DNA of 64,000 bases from a virus. The notes below the pieces were generated by a model. It was not told the origin of the DNA. It searched no databases and was given only the letters and a program-made list of their open reading frames with translations. The DNA lies in the IMG/VR virus record IMGVR_UViG_3300046665_000589, positions 29,508-93,507 of that record; one strand, 5' to 3'. Below, piece by piece: positions 1 to 8,133 of this stretch. Each line of letters opens with the position of its first letter. The stretch's first letter is position 1. The position numbers were made by a program, and so were the translations under genes.

Positions 1-186
1 GGCCAGGTCGAGCTGGCCTCCGCCGGGCAGGAAGTCGACCTCAACCAGCAGGTAAGGATCCTGCTGGGTGACCTGGTCAACCACGCTGCGGTTGTCGATC
101 TCGACCACCAGCGGGTAGTCGGTGAAGTCGGCCTGGATTTGCGCCACCACGGCGCGAAGGTCTCGGCTGGCCTGTGCCTGGCTCAT
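1..186 (-). CDS. Neck/tail-terminator-like protein, C-terminal part outside window
   Basis: The first 62 codons of a minus-strand gene run off base 1. The ATG at 184-186 overlaps the stop of the upstream gene as ATGA, so the pair is translationally coupled. The visible part starts MSQAQASRDLRAVVAQIQ and contains DYPLVVEIDN. A short N-terminal helix followed by a strand ending in a conserved 'E-DN' resembles phage tail-terminator proteins. It follows the joining gene in a lambda-like order, which fits a role at the head-tail interface. The family assignment is inference from position and this short segment. Confidence 0.7.
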   Translation of the reverse strand, partial: MSQAQASRDLRAVVAQIQADFTDYPLVVEIDNRSVVDQVTQQDPYLLVEVDFLPGGGQLDLA

Positions 187-683
187 GCGGTGCTCCCAAG
201 TTCGCGCGCGCGGGCGCGCAGGTACGATTCGATCCGGACGCGGCCGGGGATGATGTTTTCGGGGCGCAGCTGCTCGACACCATCGGGCCCGATCATGCGG
301 GTACCGTCGGTGAACAACTCGGTGGCGTTGACGAAGTGCACCTGCGATTTCATCGTGACGCCGCGCAGCTGGGCCGCGCCGCGCGCCATCGCCGTGGCCA
401 CTGCCTCGGGGTCGCCGGCCTTGTGCGGCATCAGCTTTTGGCCATCGTGTTCGACCGCGTGCTTGCCGGGCCACGGCTTGAACACCGGCATGTTGCCGTC
501 GACCACGATGTTCCAGTTGCTGGCGAATTCGCCTGAGAACTGGGGCGACACTACGACCCCCAGACCGTACAGGTAATACAGCTTCTGGCGAAAGCCGGCG
601 TCGCCGCGCTTGACCACGGTCTTGCGCGTTGATTGCAGCCGCGCAAGGCTGAGCTTGATGGCGTTGGCGTTGAGCGCGATCAT
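183..683 (-). CDS. Head-tail joining / tail-completion protein
   Basis: A 166-aa protein starting MIALNANAIK at the ATG 681-683, which overlaps the upstream stop (ATGA). A longer frame upstream is only read-through of the neighbouring gene. The core SGEFASNWNIVV followed by a charged C terminus is the pattern of HK97 gp10-like neck proteins (a Trp-Asn turn followed by an 'xNxxYAxxLE'-like segment). It sits between the connector genes and the tail-terminator-like gene, so it should act in the virion neck. No enzymatic motif is seen. Confidence 0.8.
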   Translation of the reverse strand: MIALNANAIKLSLARLQSTRKTVVKRGDAGFRQKLYYLYGLGVVVSPQFSGEFASNWNIVVDGNMPVFKPWPGKHAVEHDGQKLMPHKAGDPEAVATAMARGAAQLRGVTMKSQVHFVNATELFTDGTRMIGPDGVEQLRPENIIPGRVRIESYLRARARELGSTA

Positions 684-1513
684 GCCAGACGCACGTGCAA
701 GAGCCAGGCGTCCTGTTCGCTGACGATCGTCAGCGCGCGCCACTTGGCGCCTTGCATCGTGAATTCGGCGCCGACCACCGGCATGTAGGCGGCCTTGGCG
801 ATGTAGACCGCGCGGTCGCCCGGCTGCAGGGTGCTCTCGGCCAGCGTGCGGAACTGGTAGCACTTCTGGGGGTCGGTCTGGATCGCCCAAGTCGACACGG
901 AAGTAGCGGTGCGGGTGTCGGCCACCAGGTCCAGGACCGAGCTGATAAAAGTCACCGGCTGGCGCGCGTCGGCATCAAGCTGGTCGGCCTCGGCAATGGT
1001 CAGATCCTCGATCGACGGGTAGGCGTTGCGCACCCGCAACAAGGTGGCGCCCTGACGCAGGAAGGTACCCTTGGCCACCGGCTCGCCGGGCGGGCAGAAC
1101 ACATTCCACATCACGTCCCAGTCGGCGCTGGTCTTGGCGTCCTGGGTGTCGCGGAAGTATTCCTTGTGGACGTGAAACTCGGTGCCGGCCGCCGCAAGGC
1201 AGACCTCGCCCGGGGTCAGCGCGCTGACCAGCCCGCTCGACTTCTTCAGCCCGTAGCTGCGACGGATCGGCACGCCCTGGAAGCTGTCGACGTTGCTATT
1301 GCCGACCAACCAGGTCTCGCCGTGGATCTGGACCACCGCGCGCGCCGGCGCCGCGGTACCGGGCACCGTGGTCATGGTGCGGCGGCGCGCGGTCGCGCCC
1401 GACGAGGTGTGGTCGTCGTGCGGCGTGGTGTGGCAGTGGAACAACAGCGCCCCGGTGTACGCGTCGTACACCGGGTCGTCGTCGAAGTAGCTGTCGACGT
1501 CGGCGATGTCCAT
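680..1513 (-). CDS. Virion protein of unknown function (277 aa), neck region
   Basis: Starts MDIADVDSYF at the ATG 1511-1513, one base after the stop of the upstream gene, and overlaps the next gene by ATGA. The N terminus is acidic (DVDSYFDDDPVYD), followed by a His-rich stretch near residues 25-40. The rest is predicted beta-rich, with repeated AVYIAK and TFISSVLDL segments. I do not recognise the family. Its place between the connector and neck genes argues for a structural role, perhaps a head-tail adaptor. Confidence 0.8.
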   Translation of the reverse strand: MDIADVDSYFDDDPVYDAYTGALLFHCHTTPHDDHTSSGATARRRTMTTVPGTAAPARAVVQIHGETWLVGNSNVDSFQGVPIRRSYGLKKSSGLVSALTPGEVCLAAAGTEFHVHKEYFRDTQDAKTSADWDVMWNVFCPPGEPVAKGTFLRQGATLLRVRNAYPSIEDLTIAEADQLDADARQPVTFISSVLDLVADTRTATSVSTWAIQTDPQKCYQFRTLAESTLQPGDRAVYIAKAAYMPVVGAEFTMQGAKWRALTIVSEQDAWLLHVRLA

Positions 1514-1514
1514 G

Positions 1515-2009
1515 TCAGCTGCCGGTGATCGGGCTGGTACCCGGGGTGGCGGCCAGCGCCGCCAGCCGCTCGGCCGGCGCGGGCGGGGTGGCGTCCGGGT
1601 TGAGCCTGGCGTAGGCCGCGCGCAGGCGGGTGCGCAGGATGCTGAGCGTGGTCGGGACGTCGATGCGCAGCTGGGCATAGGCGTCGGGAACTCGCTCCGC
1701 CTCGCTCTTGCCGGCGGCGCTGATGCGCGCCGGCGCGAACATCGCCACCGCGCCCAGACACTGCTTGGCGATGTGATAGGCGGCGTAGGCCTGCACCAGG
1801 TTGACGAAGCGCTCCTGGTCGTCGGTCTTGGTCGCGAGCGGCGCGGTGGCAGCGAAGTCGGCCAACATCTGCGCGTGCAGCGCGTCGATGTCGCCGGTCA
1901 GCTGCGTGGTGTAGAGCGGCAGCAGCAGTACGTCGTCGTGCAGCTCTTTCTCGGACACGCCGAGCACGGCGCGCACTTCGGCGGTGGAGGTGATGTCGGT
2001 GAATGCCAT
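1515..2009 (-). CDS. Candidate head-tail connector protein
   Basis: A 164-aa, mostly helical protein beginning MAFTDITSTAEVRAVLGVSE. A good Shine-Dalgarno AAGGAG lies just upstream of the ATG at 2007-2009. The first helices, Ala/Leu-rich with an N-terminal 'STAEVRAVLGVSEKEL' type turn, and the size match the all-helical connector proteins (HK97 gp6/SPP1 gp15 type) that sit under the portal. It opens a short operon downstream of a terminator (2056-2082) and a promoter-like region, so it may be transcribed separately from the capsid genes. Confidence 0.78.
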   Translation of the reverse strand: MAFTDITSTAEVRAVLGVSEKELHDDVLLLPLYTTQLTGDIDALHAQMLADFAATAPLATKTDDQERFVNLVQAYAAYHIAKQCLGAVAMFAPARISAAGKSEAERVPDAYAQLRIDVPTTLSILRTRLRAAYARLNPDATPPAPAERLAALAATPGTSPITGS

Positions 2010-2033
2010 GAGGGCTCCTTTTGGGAAACATTA

Positions 2034-2049
2034 TGGCACGGAAAATGCT
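2034..2049 (+). promoter_or_regulatory. Sigma-54-type promoter match (plus orientation)
   Basis: TGGCACGGAAAATGCT fits the sigma-54 -24/-12 pattern TGGCAC-N5-TTGC with one mismatch (ATGC), and GG and GC are 12 bp apart. It lies between the minus-strand gene at 2009 and a minus-strand terminator. As a plus-strand promoter it would fire across the 2118-2396 gene towards the GIY-YIG gene. On the minus strand the same DNA overlaps a CATAAT -10-like hexamer (2030-2035) ahead of gene 1515-2009, so the working direction is uncertain. Confidence 0.5.
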
Positions 2050-2055
2050 TGCGCA

Positions 2056-2082
2056 AAAGAAAAGCCCGCTGGCGCGGGCTTT
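2056..2082 (-). terminator. Rho-independent terminator after the 92-aa gene
   Basis: A perfect 9-bp stem AAAGCCCGC/GCGGGCTTT with a 4-base loop. On the minus strand it is followed by TTTTCTTTT, the normal U-tract for leftward transcripts. It separates gene 2118-2396 from the connector gene. A closely related hairpin with the same TTTTCTTTTGCGC tail lies at 8182-8207. Confidence 0.85.
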
Positions 2083-2117
2083 CTCGGCTCAGGCGCCGCC
2101 AATGCCGTCGCGGGGCG

Positions 2118-2396
2118 TCATTTTGCGGCGGCAGGGGCCTTGGGCGCCTGCGGTGCGTCAGCTACCGGCTCTTCCTTGAAGCGGATCTCGCCATCGGTCG
2201 GGTCTTCGATCAGACGCAGCAGCGGCTGGGCCTTCAGGAAGTCCGAGCGGACAATGCGGGTCGGCACGCCCGGCTCGAGGATGACCAGGTCCGAGCCTGG
2301 GGTGTCGACCTGGCGCTGGTAATCCGGCAGGCGGACCTCGCCGGTATTGAGGACCCACTCGCCCTTCTTGTCGATGATCTTGAAGTGTTCGGACAT
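2118..2396 (-). CDS. Small virion-region protein (92 aa) with Ala/Pro tail
   Basis: Starts MSEHFKIIDKKGEWVLN behind a strong AGGAGAACAAGA Shine-Dalgarno. The body is compact and beta-rich (GEVRLPDYQRQVDTPGSDLVILEPGV). The last ~15 residues are low complexity (DAPQAPKAPAAAK), a likely disordered tail. It has its own promoter-like region upstream and a terminator downstream, so it is probably a single-gene transcript. It lies between the major capsid gene and the connectors, where phages often carry minor head or head-tail proteins. Family not recognised. Confidence 0.75.
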   Translation of the reverse strand: MSEHFKIIDKKGEWVLNTGEVRLPDYQRQVDTPGSDLVILEPGVPTRIVRSDFLKAQPLLRLIEDPTDGEIRFKEEPVADAPQAPKAPAAAK

Positions 2397-2424
2397 TCTT
2401 GTTCTCCTGTGGATGAGTTCCCGA

Positions 2425-2452
2425 AGTATGCCATGAATGTTTCCTTTGACAA
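2425..2452 (-). promoter_or_regulatory. Sigma-70-like promoter for the 92-aa gene
   Basis: On the minus strand TTGTCA, 16 bp, CATACT reads towards gene 2118-2396. The CATACT -10 box recurs in other promoter candidates here (10962-10990, 11487-11516, 57241-57269). Its -35 box overlaps the -35 box of the divergent plus-strand promoter. Confidence 0.5.
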
Positions 2453-2474
2453 AGTTATTTTAAGGAGGTAGAGT
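2446..2474 (+). promoter_or_regulatory. Sigma-70-like promoter for the GIY-YIG gene
   Basis: TTGACA, 17 bp, TAGAGT ends about 33 bp before the ATG at 2508. The consensus -35 is shared back-to-back with the minus-strand promoter through the near-palindrome CTTTGACAAAG, so the two cannot easily be occupied together. Confidence 0.55.
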
Positions 2475-2507
2475 CGAGGCCGGTTAAGACTGAAGAGGAG
2501 AAGCGTC

Positions 2508-3362
2508 ATGTTGGGAGAATGGGTAGCGTTGGACGACTGGCAGCAGCTGCCAGACGTTTCCGGGATCTACGTGATCCGGCACCGGCAGAGCCAGAAGGCG
2601 TATGTGGGCCAGTCGAAAAATGTGCGTCAGCGCATCGCAAGTCACCGGTACGCGCGGTCCTGGCACTACTTCGGGCGCGCGCTGCGGCGCCACGGCCTCG
2701 CCGCGTTCGAGGTCTGCCTGCTGACCACAGGCGCACCGGAAGACCTGGGGCGCCTGGAGAAAGAAGCGATTGCCACGCTTGGCACGCTGGCGCCGGCCGG
2801 CTACAACCTGGCCGCTGGTGGCCTCGGGCCTACCGGCGTGACCTGGGCTTACGAACGCCGGCAGGCGCAGTCACTGGCGCGTACAGGCTTTCGGCACCGC
2901 CCTGACTCGATCGAGAAGATGCGCGAGGCGGCGCACAAAAACAATGGTTTCCGTGGGAAGAAGCACACGGCCGAGGCGAAAGCGAAAATCGGAGCAGCAA
3001 CCGTGCGTGTCCACACCGGGATGAAGCGGTCACCGGAGGTACGGGCAAACATCTCGGCGTCCTTGCAAGGTCGTGCGGCGCCTGTGCTGTCGCCGGAAGC
3101 CCGAGCGCGCATCGCAGAAGCCAACAGGAAGCCAAACCCGAAAAAGGCTCAGAGAGGTGAAAAGAACGGCATGCATGGGGTCAGGCTAGGTGAGCACCCG
3201 GCTGCAAAGCGGGTTGGCTTGTGGCTGCCCGAAGCCCTGACCCCGACCACCTTCGAAACAGCGACCGAAGCAGCTGCCTGGGCGGGCGTCAAAGTGTCTA
3301 CGCTATCCTGCTGGTGCTCCGGCAGACACAGGTCAACGCTGGGCGCCTGGGCCTACCTGTAA
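2508..3362 (+). CDS. Free-standing GIY-YIG homing endonuclease
   Basis: A 284-aa protein with an N-terminal GIY-YIG nuclease domain: GIYVI at residues 19-23, AYVGQS at 31-36, a basic segment around Arg41/Arg43, and the catalytic Glu at about 84-86 in RLEKEAIATLG. A Lys/Arg-rich middle (residues ~130-210) carries NUMOD3-like repeats (RGKKHTAEAKAKIG, MKRSPEVRANIS, LSPEARARIAEAN). The C terminus has a NUMOD1/IENR1-like helix-turn-helix (TEAAAWAGVKVSTLSCWC). It is antisense to all head genes around it and has its own promoter, AGAGGAG ribosome site and terminator, the mark of a mobile gene inserted between cistrons. It probably cuts cognate phage genomes that lack it. Confidence 0.93.
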   Translation: MLGEWVALDDWQQLPDVSGIYVIRHRQSQKAYVGQSKNVRQRIASHRYARSWHYFGRALRRHGLAAFEVCLLTTGAPEDLGRLEKEAIATLGTLAPAGYNLAAGGLGPTGVTWAYERRQAQSLARTGFRHRPDSIEKMREAAHKNNGFRGKKHTAEAKAKIGAATVRVHTGMKRSPEVRANISASLQGRAAPVLSPEARARIAEANRKPNPKKAQRGEKNGMHGVRLGEHPAAKRVGLWLPEALTPTTFETATEAAAWAGVKVSTLSCWCSGRHRSTLGAWAYL

Positions 3363-3366
3363 ATGA

Positions 3367-3392
3367 AAACGGCCCCTTTCGGGGCCGTTTTA
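3367..3392. terminator. Bidirectional terminator between GIY-YIG and capsid genes
   Basis: A perfect 11-bp stem AAAACGGCCCC/GGGGCCGTTTT with a TTTC loop. The A and T flanks make it functional for both the plus-strand endonuclease transcript and the minus-strand capsid transcript that converge here. Confidence 0.9.
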
Positions 3393-3404
3393 AGTTTGGT
3401 CAGA

Positions 3405-4637
3405 TCAGGAGATGACCAACACATCGAATGCCGTGAGGTCGGTATCACCGAATAACCTTAGGGCTTCCTCGCTCCAAGTCCAGATCATGCGACTCGAGCG
3501 GCGCAGCACGAACTCCTCGGTCGCCTTGTAATCGGCGCTGGTGTTGGTCACCAGCTTGATCGCCTGCGACTGGTCCAGGCCCCACACGGTGTTGGCCGGC
3601 ACCGGGCCACCGTTGGCGGCGTCGTCGACGATCAGCCACTTGACATCGTTGCCGAAGCCGATCGAGCCCTTGGCGGCGACCAGCTGCGGGTCGATGCGGG
3701 CCAGCGTCGGGTCGTAGTTGTTCGAACCCGGGCGGCCGGTGCGCGACTCGATCTTCAGGTAGGTGTCGAGGTCGCACATCACGTGGGTGATCTTGCGGCG
3801 GCGGCGGTTGCGCGCCAGCCACTTGACCCAGGCCTTGTGGGTGACCACGCCGCCGGTGGCAGCCGCGTCCAGCGAGTTGGTGGTCACCGCCGGCACCGCG
3901 CCGTTGTTCTGGTCCGTGTCGCCCAGGAACAGGTTGCTCAGGTAGGTGTTGACGCGCGCGTTGTGCTCGATGTCGATGTAACGCTTCATCGTCAGACCGA
4001 ACAGGTCGAGCGTGGTGCCCTTCATCGCTTCCTGGCTCATCTCGATGCCGATACCGTAGGCCGGGATGTTGAAGGCGCGCTCGGACGTGGTGATCGTCAG
4101 CATGTTCGGCAGCTCGCCCAGCTGGGTCACGCGGGCGGCCTTGGCGGCGTCGGCACCCTTGTTGGCGCCACCGGCCTTCTGGTAGCTCAGCACCGGCTGG
4201 CGGTAATAGTCGTCGGCCACCGGCACGGTGGTCTTGACCAGGTCACGGAAGCGCACGTCTTCGTCGCTGCGGCTGTCGTAGAACATGTCCTCGACCATCT
4301 CGATGACGACCGACGGGAACAGGATGCGCGACTGGTTGCCCAGCGGGTCACCACGCTCGCGGCTGTTCGAGGTGCCGCCAGCCTGGAAGCCGGCATTGCC
4401 TTCGAGGATGTCGTGGATCGACGCGGCGCGCAAGCCGAACGGGTTCTTGCCGACCAGCGACAGGCCCTCCGAGGCGGCGATCTGCTGGAACGCCGTACCC
4501 TTCTTCGGGTCGGCGTCCTTGTAGGTCATGTTGATCAGGTGCGCGACCTTGACGTTCTTGTCGACCGCTTCCTTGTAGAGAGTGTTTTCCAGCTTGACCT
4601 GCTGGACGTTCCCCTCGGCATTGATGTAAAAGCCCAT
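3405..4637 (-). CDS. Major capsid protein
   Basis: A 410-aa protein starting MGFYINAEGN behind CAGGAGAACAACA. Its place directly after the portal, S49 protease/scaffold and decoration genes is that of lambda gpE. Its length and mixed alpha/beta make-up, with an acidic helix (EMVEDMFYDSRSDED), a DDYYRQPVLSY strand and a C-terminal WSEEALRLFG, fit an HK97-fold shell protein. It would form the icosahedral (or prolate) head lattice. Assignment rests mainly on gene order, size and isolation as the last cistron before a strong terminator. Confidence 0.85.
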   Translation of the reverse strand: MGFYINAEGNVQQVKLENTLYKEAVDKNVKVAHLINMTYKDADPKKGTAFQQIAASEGLSLVGKNPFGLRAASIHDILEGNAGFQAGGTSNSRERGDPLGNQSRILFPSVVIEMVEDMFYDSRSDEDVRFRDLVKTTVPVADDYYRQPVLSYQKAGGANKGADAAKAARVTQLGELPNMLTITTSERAFNIPAYGIGIEMSQEAMKGTTLDLFGLTMKRYIDIEHNARVNTYLSNLFLGDTDQNNGAVPAVTTNSLDAAATGGVVTHKAWVKWLARNRRRRKITHVMCDLDTYLKIESRTGRPGSNNYDPTLARIDPQLVAAKGSIGFGNDVKWLIVDDAANGGPVPANTVWGLDQSQAIKLVTNTSADYKATEEFVLRRSSRMIWTWSEEALRLFGDTDLTAFDVLVIS

Positions 4638-4658
4638 TGTTGTTCTCCTGTTGAGGGG

Positions 4659-5147
4659 TTACTTGACGCGCTCGATGACGCCGGTGGTGCCCACGGCGCC
4701 GGTACCGACGGTGCCGAGCGACATGACGCGCCAGGCGAACGGGCTGGCCTTGGCGGCAGCCTGGTCGGTGGCCTTGCACACCTTCGCATACGTAGCCAGT
4801 TGGGTGCCCTTGGCGGTGATGGTGCCGGCCACCACGTAGTCGCCGACGGCGATCGTGCCGGTGCCCGGGGTCGCCTGCAGGCCGTCGAGCGTGACGAACA
4901 GCGCACGATCCTGCACGCGGCCGCCGACGGTGAAGCCGCCCGAGGTCGCGGTCTCGACGCCGTAGATCCAGCCTTCGATGGTGTCGCCAGCGACGCACAG
5001 GTCGTAGCGCGACTCGCCGGCCAACTTGATCAGCTTGCCTTCGTCCTTGACGGACAGATTGTTGGCCGCGCCGGCGCCGGCGCCGAGGCGGACCGGCACG
5101 ACGATCGGGGTTTCCCCGGTCGGCATGAAGTAGTGCAGTTTGGACAT
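4659..5147 (-). CDS. Head decoration protein (lambda gpD-like position)
   Basis: A 162-aa, Gly/Ala/Thr-rich beta protein starting MSKLHYFMPTGETPIVVP. It lies between the protease/scaffold and major capsid genes, the position of lambda gene D. The Thr/Gly-rich strands (GYVVAG-like GDYVVAGTITAKG, VGTTGVIERVK at the end) are typical of capsid-stabilising trimers. It has no Cys cluster or enzymatic motif. An alternative is a head fibre or minor capsid protein. Confidence 0.75.
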   Translation of the reverse strand: MSKLHYFMPTGETPIVVPVRLGAGAGAANNLSVKDEGKLIKLAGESRYDLCVAGDTIEGWIYGVETATSGGFTVGGRVQDRALFVTLDGLQATPGTGTIAVGDYVVAGTITAKGTQLATYAKVCKATDQAAAKASPFAWRVMSLGTVGTGAVGTTGVIERVK

Positions 5148-5160
5148 GCTGGCTCCTTGA

Positions 5161-5730
5161 TTAACGGTTGGCGGACGGCGCGGTTTTGAGGGCGAACTCG
5201 AAGCCGAACGGCACCGCGGCCTTGTTCGTGTCCTTGTCGTCGGCGTCGCTGGCGACCGACTGGCGGCCGACCGGGAACTTGGCCTTGAACTCGGTTTCGA
5301 CGCGGGCGTGCTCGGCGATCACGGCGGCGGCGTCCATGCCATCGACCGCGGCCTTGGTGCCGCCCAGCGGGATCAGCATCTTGGCGGTGGCGTCCTTGGC
5401 GATGGCCAGCAGGCCGTCGTGGTGCTGGGCCACCTTCTGCAGGTCGCCCACCTTGGCGGTGGCGGCGGCGGCATCGGCCTTGGCAGCGGTCAGCGCGGTG
5501 TTGGCGCTGGCCAGCTCGGCCTGGGCCGTGGTCAGCTGACCCTTGACGGTCGCCAGCTCGGCCTTGATGGTGGTCAGCTCGGCGGCTGCCTGGTTCTGGG
5601 AAGCGGCGGCGTCGCGCGCGGCGATCTCCTCGGCGCTCATCGCGGTGCCGTCTTCGTGCAGGCCGATGTCGGCCATCGACTTGCCGGCGCGCAGCAGGTT
5701 CAGTTGATCTTGAGTCAGAGTAATGGCCAT
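5161..5730 (-). CDS. Nested scaffold protein (internal start, lambda Nu3-like)
   Basis: An in-frame internal ATG at 5728-5730 (MAITLTQDQLNLLRAGKSM) follows GAAAGGTAAAGCT, a plausible ribosome site. It would yield a separate 189-aa scaffold identical to the C terminus of the protease fusion. Lambda makes Nu3 from gene C in the same way. The internal start and the domain boundary coincide, which supports the call. Confidence 0.65.
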   Translation of the reverse strand: MAITLTQDQLNLLRAGKSMADIGLHEDGTAMSAEEIAARDAAASQNQAAAELTTIKAELATVKGQLTTAQAELASANTALTAAKADAAAATAKVGDLQKVAQHHDGLLAIAKDATAKMLIPLGGTKAAVDGMDAAAVIAEHARVETEFKAKFPVGRQSVASDADDKDTNKAAVPFGFEFALKTAPSANR

Positions 5731-6588
5731 AGCTTTACCTTTCGAATGGGAAGGAGTATTGCTGGAGTGTTTCTGCTTGTCAAGCAATTTTAGTGCCAGG
5801 TCGAAACTTTGCACTTTGTCCACAAGGCCGGCCTTGAGCGCCATCTGGCCGAGGAAGGTCTGGCCCTTGGTCACTTCGGCCAGCTGGTCGGCCGACAGGT
5901 TGGTACGGCCGGCCGCGACCTGCTTCTTGAACAGCTTGTGCACTTCGGCAAGCTGGGCCTGGGCGCGCTCCTTGGCGCCTTCGGTCAGCGGCTCGATGCT
6001 GTTGACCTCGGCCTTGTATTCGCCGGCGCGCAATACGGTGCGGGTCACGCCGTTCTGCTCGGCCTGCTTGCTGTTCTCGGCATGCACGCGCAGCACGCCG
6101 ATCGAGCCGACCACCGCGGTCGGGCCGGCGCTGATCGCGCCGCGAATGGCGCTGGCCATCCAGTAGCCGGCCGAGGCCATCAGCTCGGTGGTGTGCACGG
6201 CCGACGGCTTCAGGGCCGACAGCTGCGACAGCAGCGCGCTCATGTCGACCAGGCCGGCAACATCGCCGCCCGGCGTGTTGATGTGGTACAACATGGCTTT
6301 GGTGTCGGCGTGGGTCGCGGCCTCGATCGCGGCGGCCGCGATGTTGTCGTAGCCGAGCACGCCGAACAGGCGCATGAAGCCGGCATCACCCTGCACCACC
6401 GGACCGTTGATCTCGAGCACGGCGCTCGAGCCCTCGTGGCGCCAGAGCTTGGGCAGCTTGGCGATGGCCTCGTCCAGCCAGCCGGCGGTCATGCCGGGCT
6501 TGGCCAGCAGGTCGTCGACCTTGGCCTGGGCCTTGACGACCAGCTCGTACGACTCGTCCGAGCCGGCCCAGAAAAGTGGGACGCTCAT
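5161..6588 (-). CDS. S49-family head maturation protease fused to scaffold
   Basis: A 475-aa protein. Residues ~50-265 form an SppA/lambda gpC-type S49 peptidase: the HINTPGGD strand turn at 102-109, nucleophile Ser139 in ELMASAGYW, and general-base Lys192 in GEYKAEVN. After a linker (KHSSNTPSHSKGKA), residues ~287-475 form an Ala/Thr/Gln-rich coiled coil (repeated ELATVK, AQAELAS) that would be the scaffold. It overlaps the portal gene by ATGA. In this family the protease releases itself and digests the scaffold in the prohead. Confidence 0.92.
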   Translation of the reverse strand: MSVPLFWAGSDESYELVVKAQAKVDDLLAKPGMTAGWLDEAIAKLPKLWRHEGSSAVLEINGPVVQGDAGFMRLFGVLGYDNIAAAAIEAATHADTKAMLYHINTPGGDVAGLVDMSALLSQLSALKPSAVHTTELMASAGYWMASAIRGAISAGPTAVVGSIGVLRVHAENSKQAEQNGVTRTVLRAGEYKAEVNSIEPLTEGAKERAQAQLAEVHKLFKKQVAAGRTNLSADQLAEVTKGQTFLGQMALKAGLVDKVQSFDLALKLLDKQKHSSNTPSHSKGKAMAITLTQDQLNLLRAGKSMADIGLHEDGTAMSAEEIAARDAAASQNQAAAELTTIKAELATVKGQLTTAQAELASANTALTAAKADAAAATAKVGDLQKVAQHHDGLLAIAKDATAKMLIPLGGTKAAVDGMDAAAVIAEHARVETEFKAKFPVGRQSVASDADDKDTNKAAVPFGFEFALKTAPSANR

Positions 6589-8126
6589 TTTTTCGCGGGT
6601 CCTTTCGGTTGTTGCGGCGTCTTCTTCATCGCCGAGGTCGGCGAGGCCGGGTTGCCGGGGTTGTTGGGGTCCTGTTCGGCGGCCGGGGCCGGGGTCTTGA
6701 ACATGGTGCCGCTGAGCGGCTTGAAGGTCGGCGGCGGCAGCTGGTAGGTCAGGCGCAGGCAGGCCTCCTCGTCGCTCATCATGCCGATCGACAGCAGGTT
6801 GGTGATGCGCTCGTACTTCATGGCGCGGTAGGCCTCGAGCTCGCCTGCGGGCTTGAGCTCGATGTCGTCGAATTCGAACTCGACCGTCACGTCCATGCCC
6901 AGCAGGCGCACCGCCAGGGTCAAGGCCTTGCTGTAGAGTTCCTGCAGCTTCAGGCGGATCATGCCGTCGGCGTTCTTCAGGAACATCAGGGTCTCGGTCG
7001 AGGCCACGGTCTGCGACTTCGCGCCCATGCCCAGCACCGACGGCGGGGTCTTGGTGGCGGTGGCGATCTTGCCGTCGTAGATGCCCTTGACGGTCTCGAA
7101 GGTGTCCGGGGTGTCGCCGTTGTCGCCCTCGACGTACTTCAGGTGGAAGAAGTCGAAGTGCACCAGCGCCTCGTCCACGCCCAGGTTGCTGATGGTGTCG
7201 TTGATCTGCGTGAGCAGCGTGTTCAGGTAGGCGGTGATCTTCTCGTCGTCGCCGATGTACTCGGCCGGGATGCGCTTGAGCAGCTTCTCCTCGTCGATCT
7301 CAACGTCGTAGCGCTTGTAGACGTGGCGCTCGCAGAGCTTACGCAAGGTCGACAGGAAGTTGGTCGAGGCCAGCACCGGCTGGATCGCCGCCTCCATCGG
7401 GCTTTGCGGGTAGACGTCGTACAGGCTGGGGTCGAGCGCGACCCAGAAGAAGGTCGCGATGTCCAGGTCGATCTCGTCGCCACCCACCTTCTGCACCGGT
7501 TTGACGCCCTTGCCGTCCTGGTAAAAGATGATCGGGCCGGTTGGCACCGGCACCCACTGCAGCGGCAGGCGCTGCTTGTCGAGCACCAGTTCCAGGCCCA
7601 TCGCGCCCTGCTGCTGGATCTCCTTGGCCAAGGCCTCGGAGGTCGAGCGCAGGCTGCCGACCTGGGAAAAGCCGTTGATGTAGTCCGGCATCGTGTTCAT
7701 CGTGCGCAGCAGCTGCAGCGCCAGGCGGGTGGCGTCGACGTTGAAGTTGCCGTCCGGGTCGCGCGCGATCGCGATGTACTTTTCCGGGATGCCTACCCGG
7801 TTGTTGGCCGCGACCGAGCCGGCCAGCTCGGGCGAGATGCGCGACAGGTTGCGCACCAGGGTCGGGGTGTCCGCGGCGGTGCGGTAAGTCGCGGTCAGGT
7901 CGACGTTGGCAACGTCGAAGGCCGGCTTCTGGATCTTGGCGGTCGAGGCCACCGTGCTGGTGCGGAAACCCGGGAACGCGGCTCCGCCCGGCTTGGGCGG
8001 CTTGGGCGGCGGTGGGGACGGCAGCGCGGTTGCCGCGCTCATGCGCGAAGCGTCCGTGTTCACCGGGCTGTCAGCGTCGGTGAACCGGACCCCGCGGCGC
8101 GAGAAGATGGTCGGCAATTTCCACAT
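6585..8126 (-). CDS. Portal protein
   Basis: A 513-aa protein beginning MWKLPTIFSRRGVRF. A GTG two codons earlier is an alternative start. It has a Pro-rich N-terminal segment (PSPPPPKPPKPGG), then a long helical region (DDEKITAYLNTLLTQINDT), the SVLGMGAK-type loop and a disordered C-terminal tail rich in Pro/Asn. It lies between the large terminase and the S49 protease and overlaps the protease start by ATGA, as in lambda (A-W-B-C). It would form the dodecameric DNA channel at one vertex. No Shine-Dalgarno is visible before the start, and a promoter-like -10 box lies only 7 bases upstream. Confidence 0.88.
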   Translation of the reverse strand: MWKLPTIFSRRGVRFTDADSPVNTDASRMSAATALPSPPPPKPPKPGGAAFPGFRTSTVASTAKIQKPAFDVANVDLTATYRTAADTPTLVRNLSRISPELAGSVAANNRVGIPEKYIAIARDPDGNFNVDATRLALQLLRTMNTMPDYINGFSQVGSLRSTSEALAKEIQQQGAMGLELVLDKQRLPLQWVPVPTGPIIFYQDGKGVKPVQKVGGDEIDLDIATFFWVALDPSLYDVYPQSPMEAAIQPVLASTNFLSTLRKLCERHVYKRYDVEIDEEKLLKRIPAEYIGDDEKITAYLNTLLTQINDTISNLGVDEALVHFDFFHLKYVEGDNGDTPDTFETVKGIYDGKIATATKTPPSVLGMGAKSQTVASTETLMFLKNADGMIRLKLQELYSKALTLAVRLLGMDVTVEFEFDDIELKPAGELEAYRAMKYERITNLLSIGMMSDEEACLRLTYQLPPPTFKPLSGTMFKTPAPAAEQDPNNPGNPASPTSAMKKTPQQPKGPAKK

Positions 8127-8133
8127 GGCCACG

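Noticed and set aside
3783-5189. 468-aa plus-strand frame across capsid and decoration genes
   Set aside because: Spans two good genes on the other strand; low-complexity Val/Gly/Asp composition.
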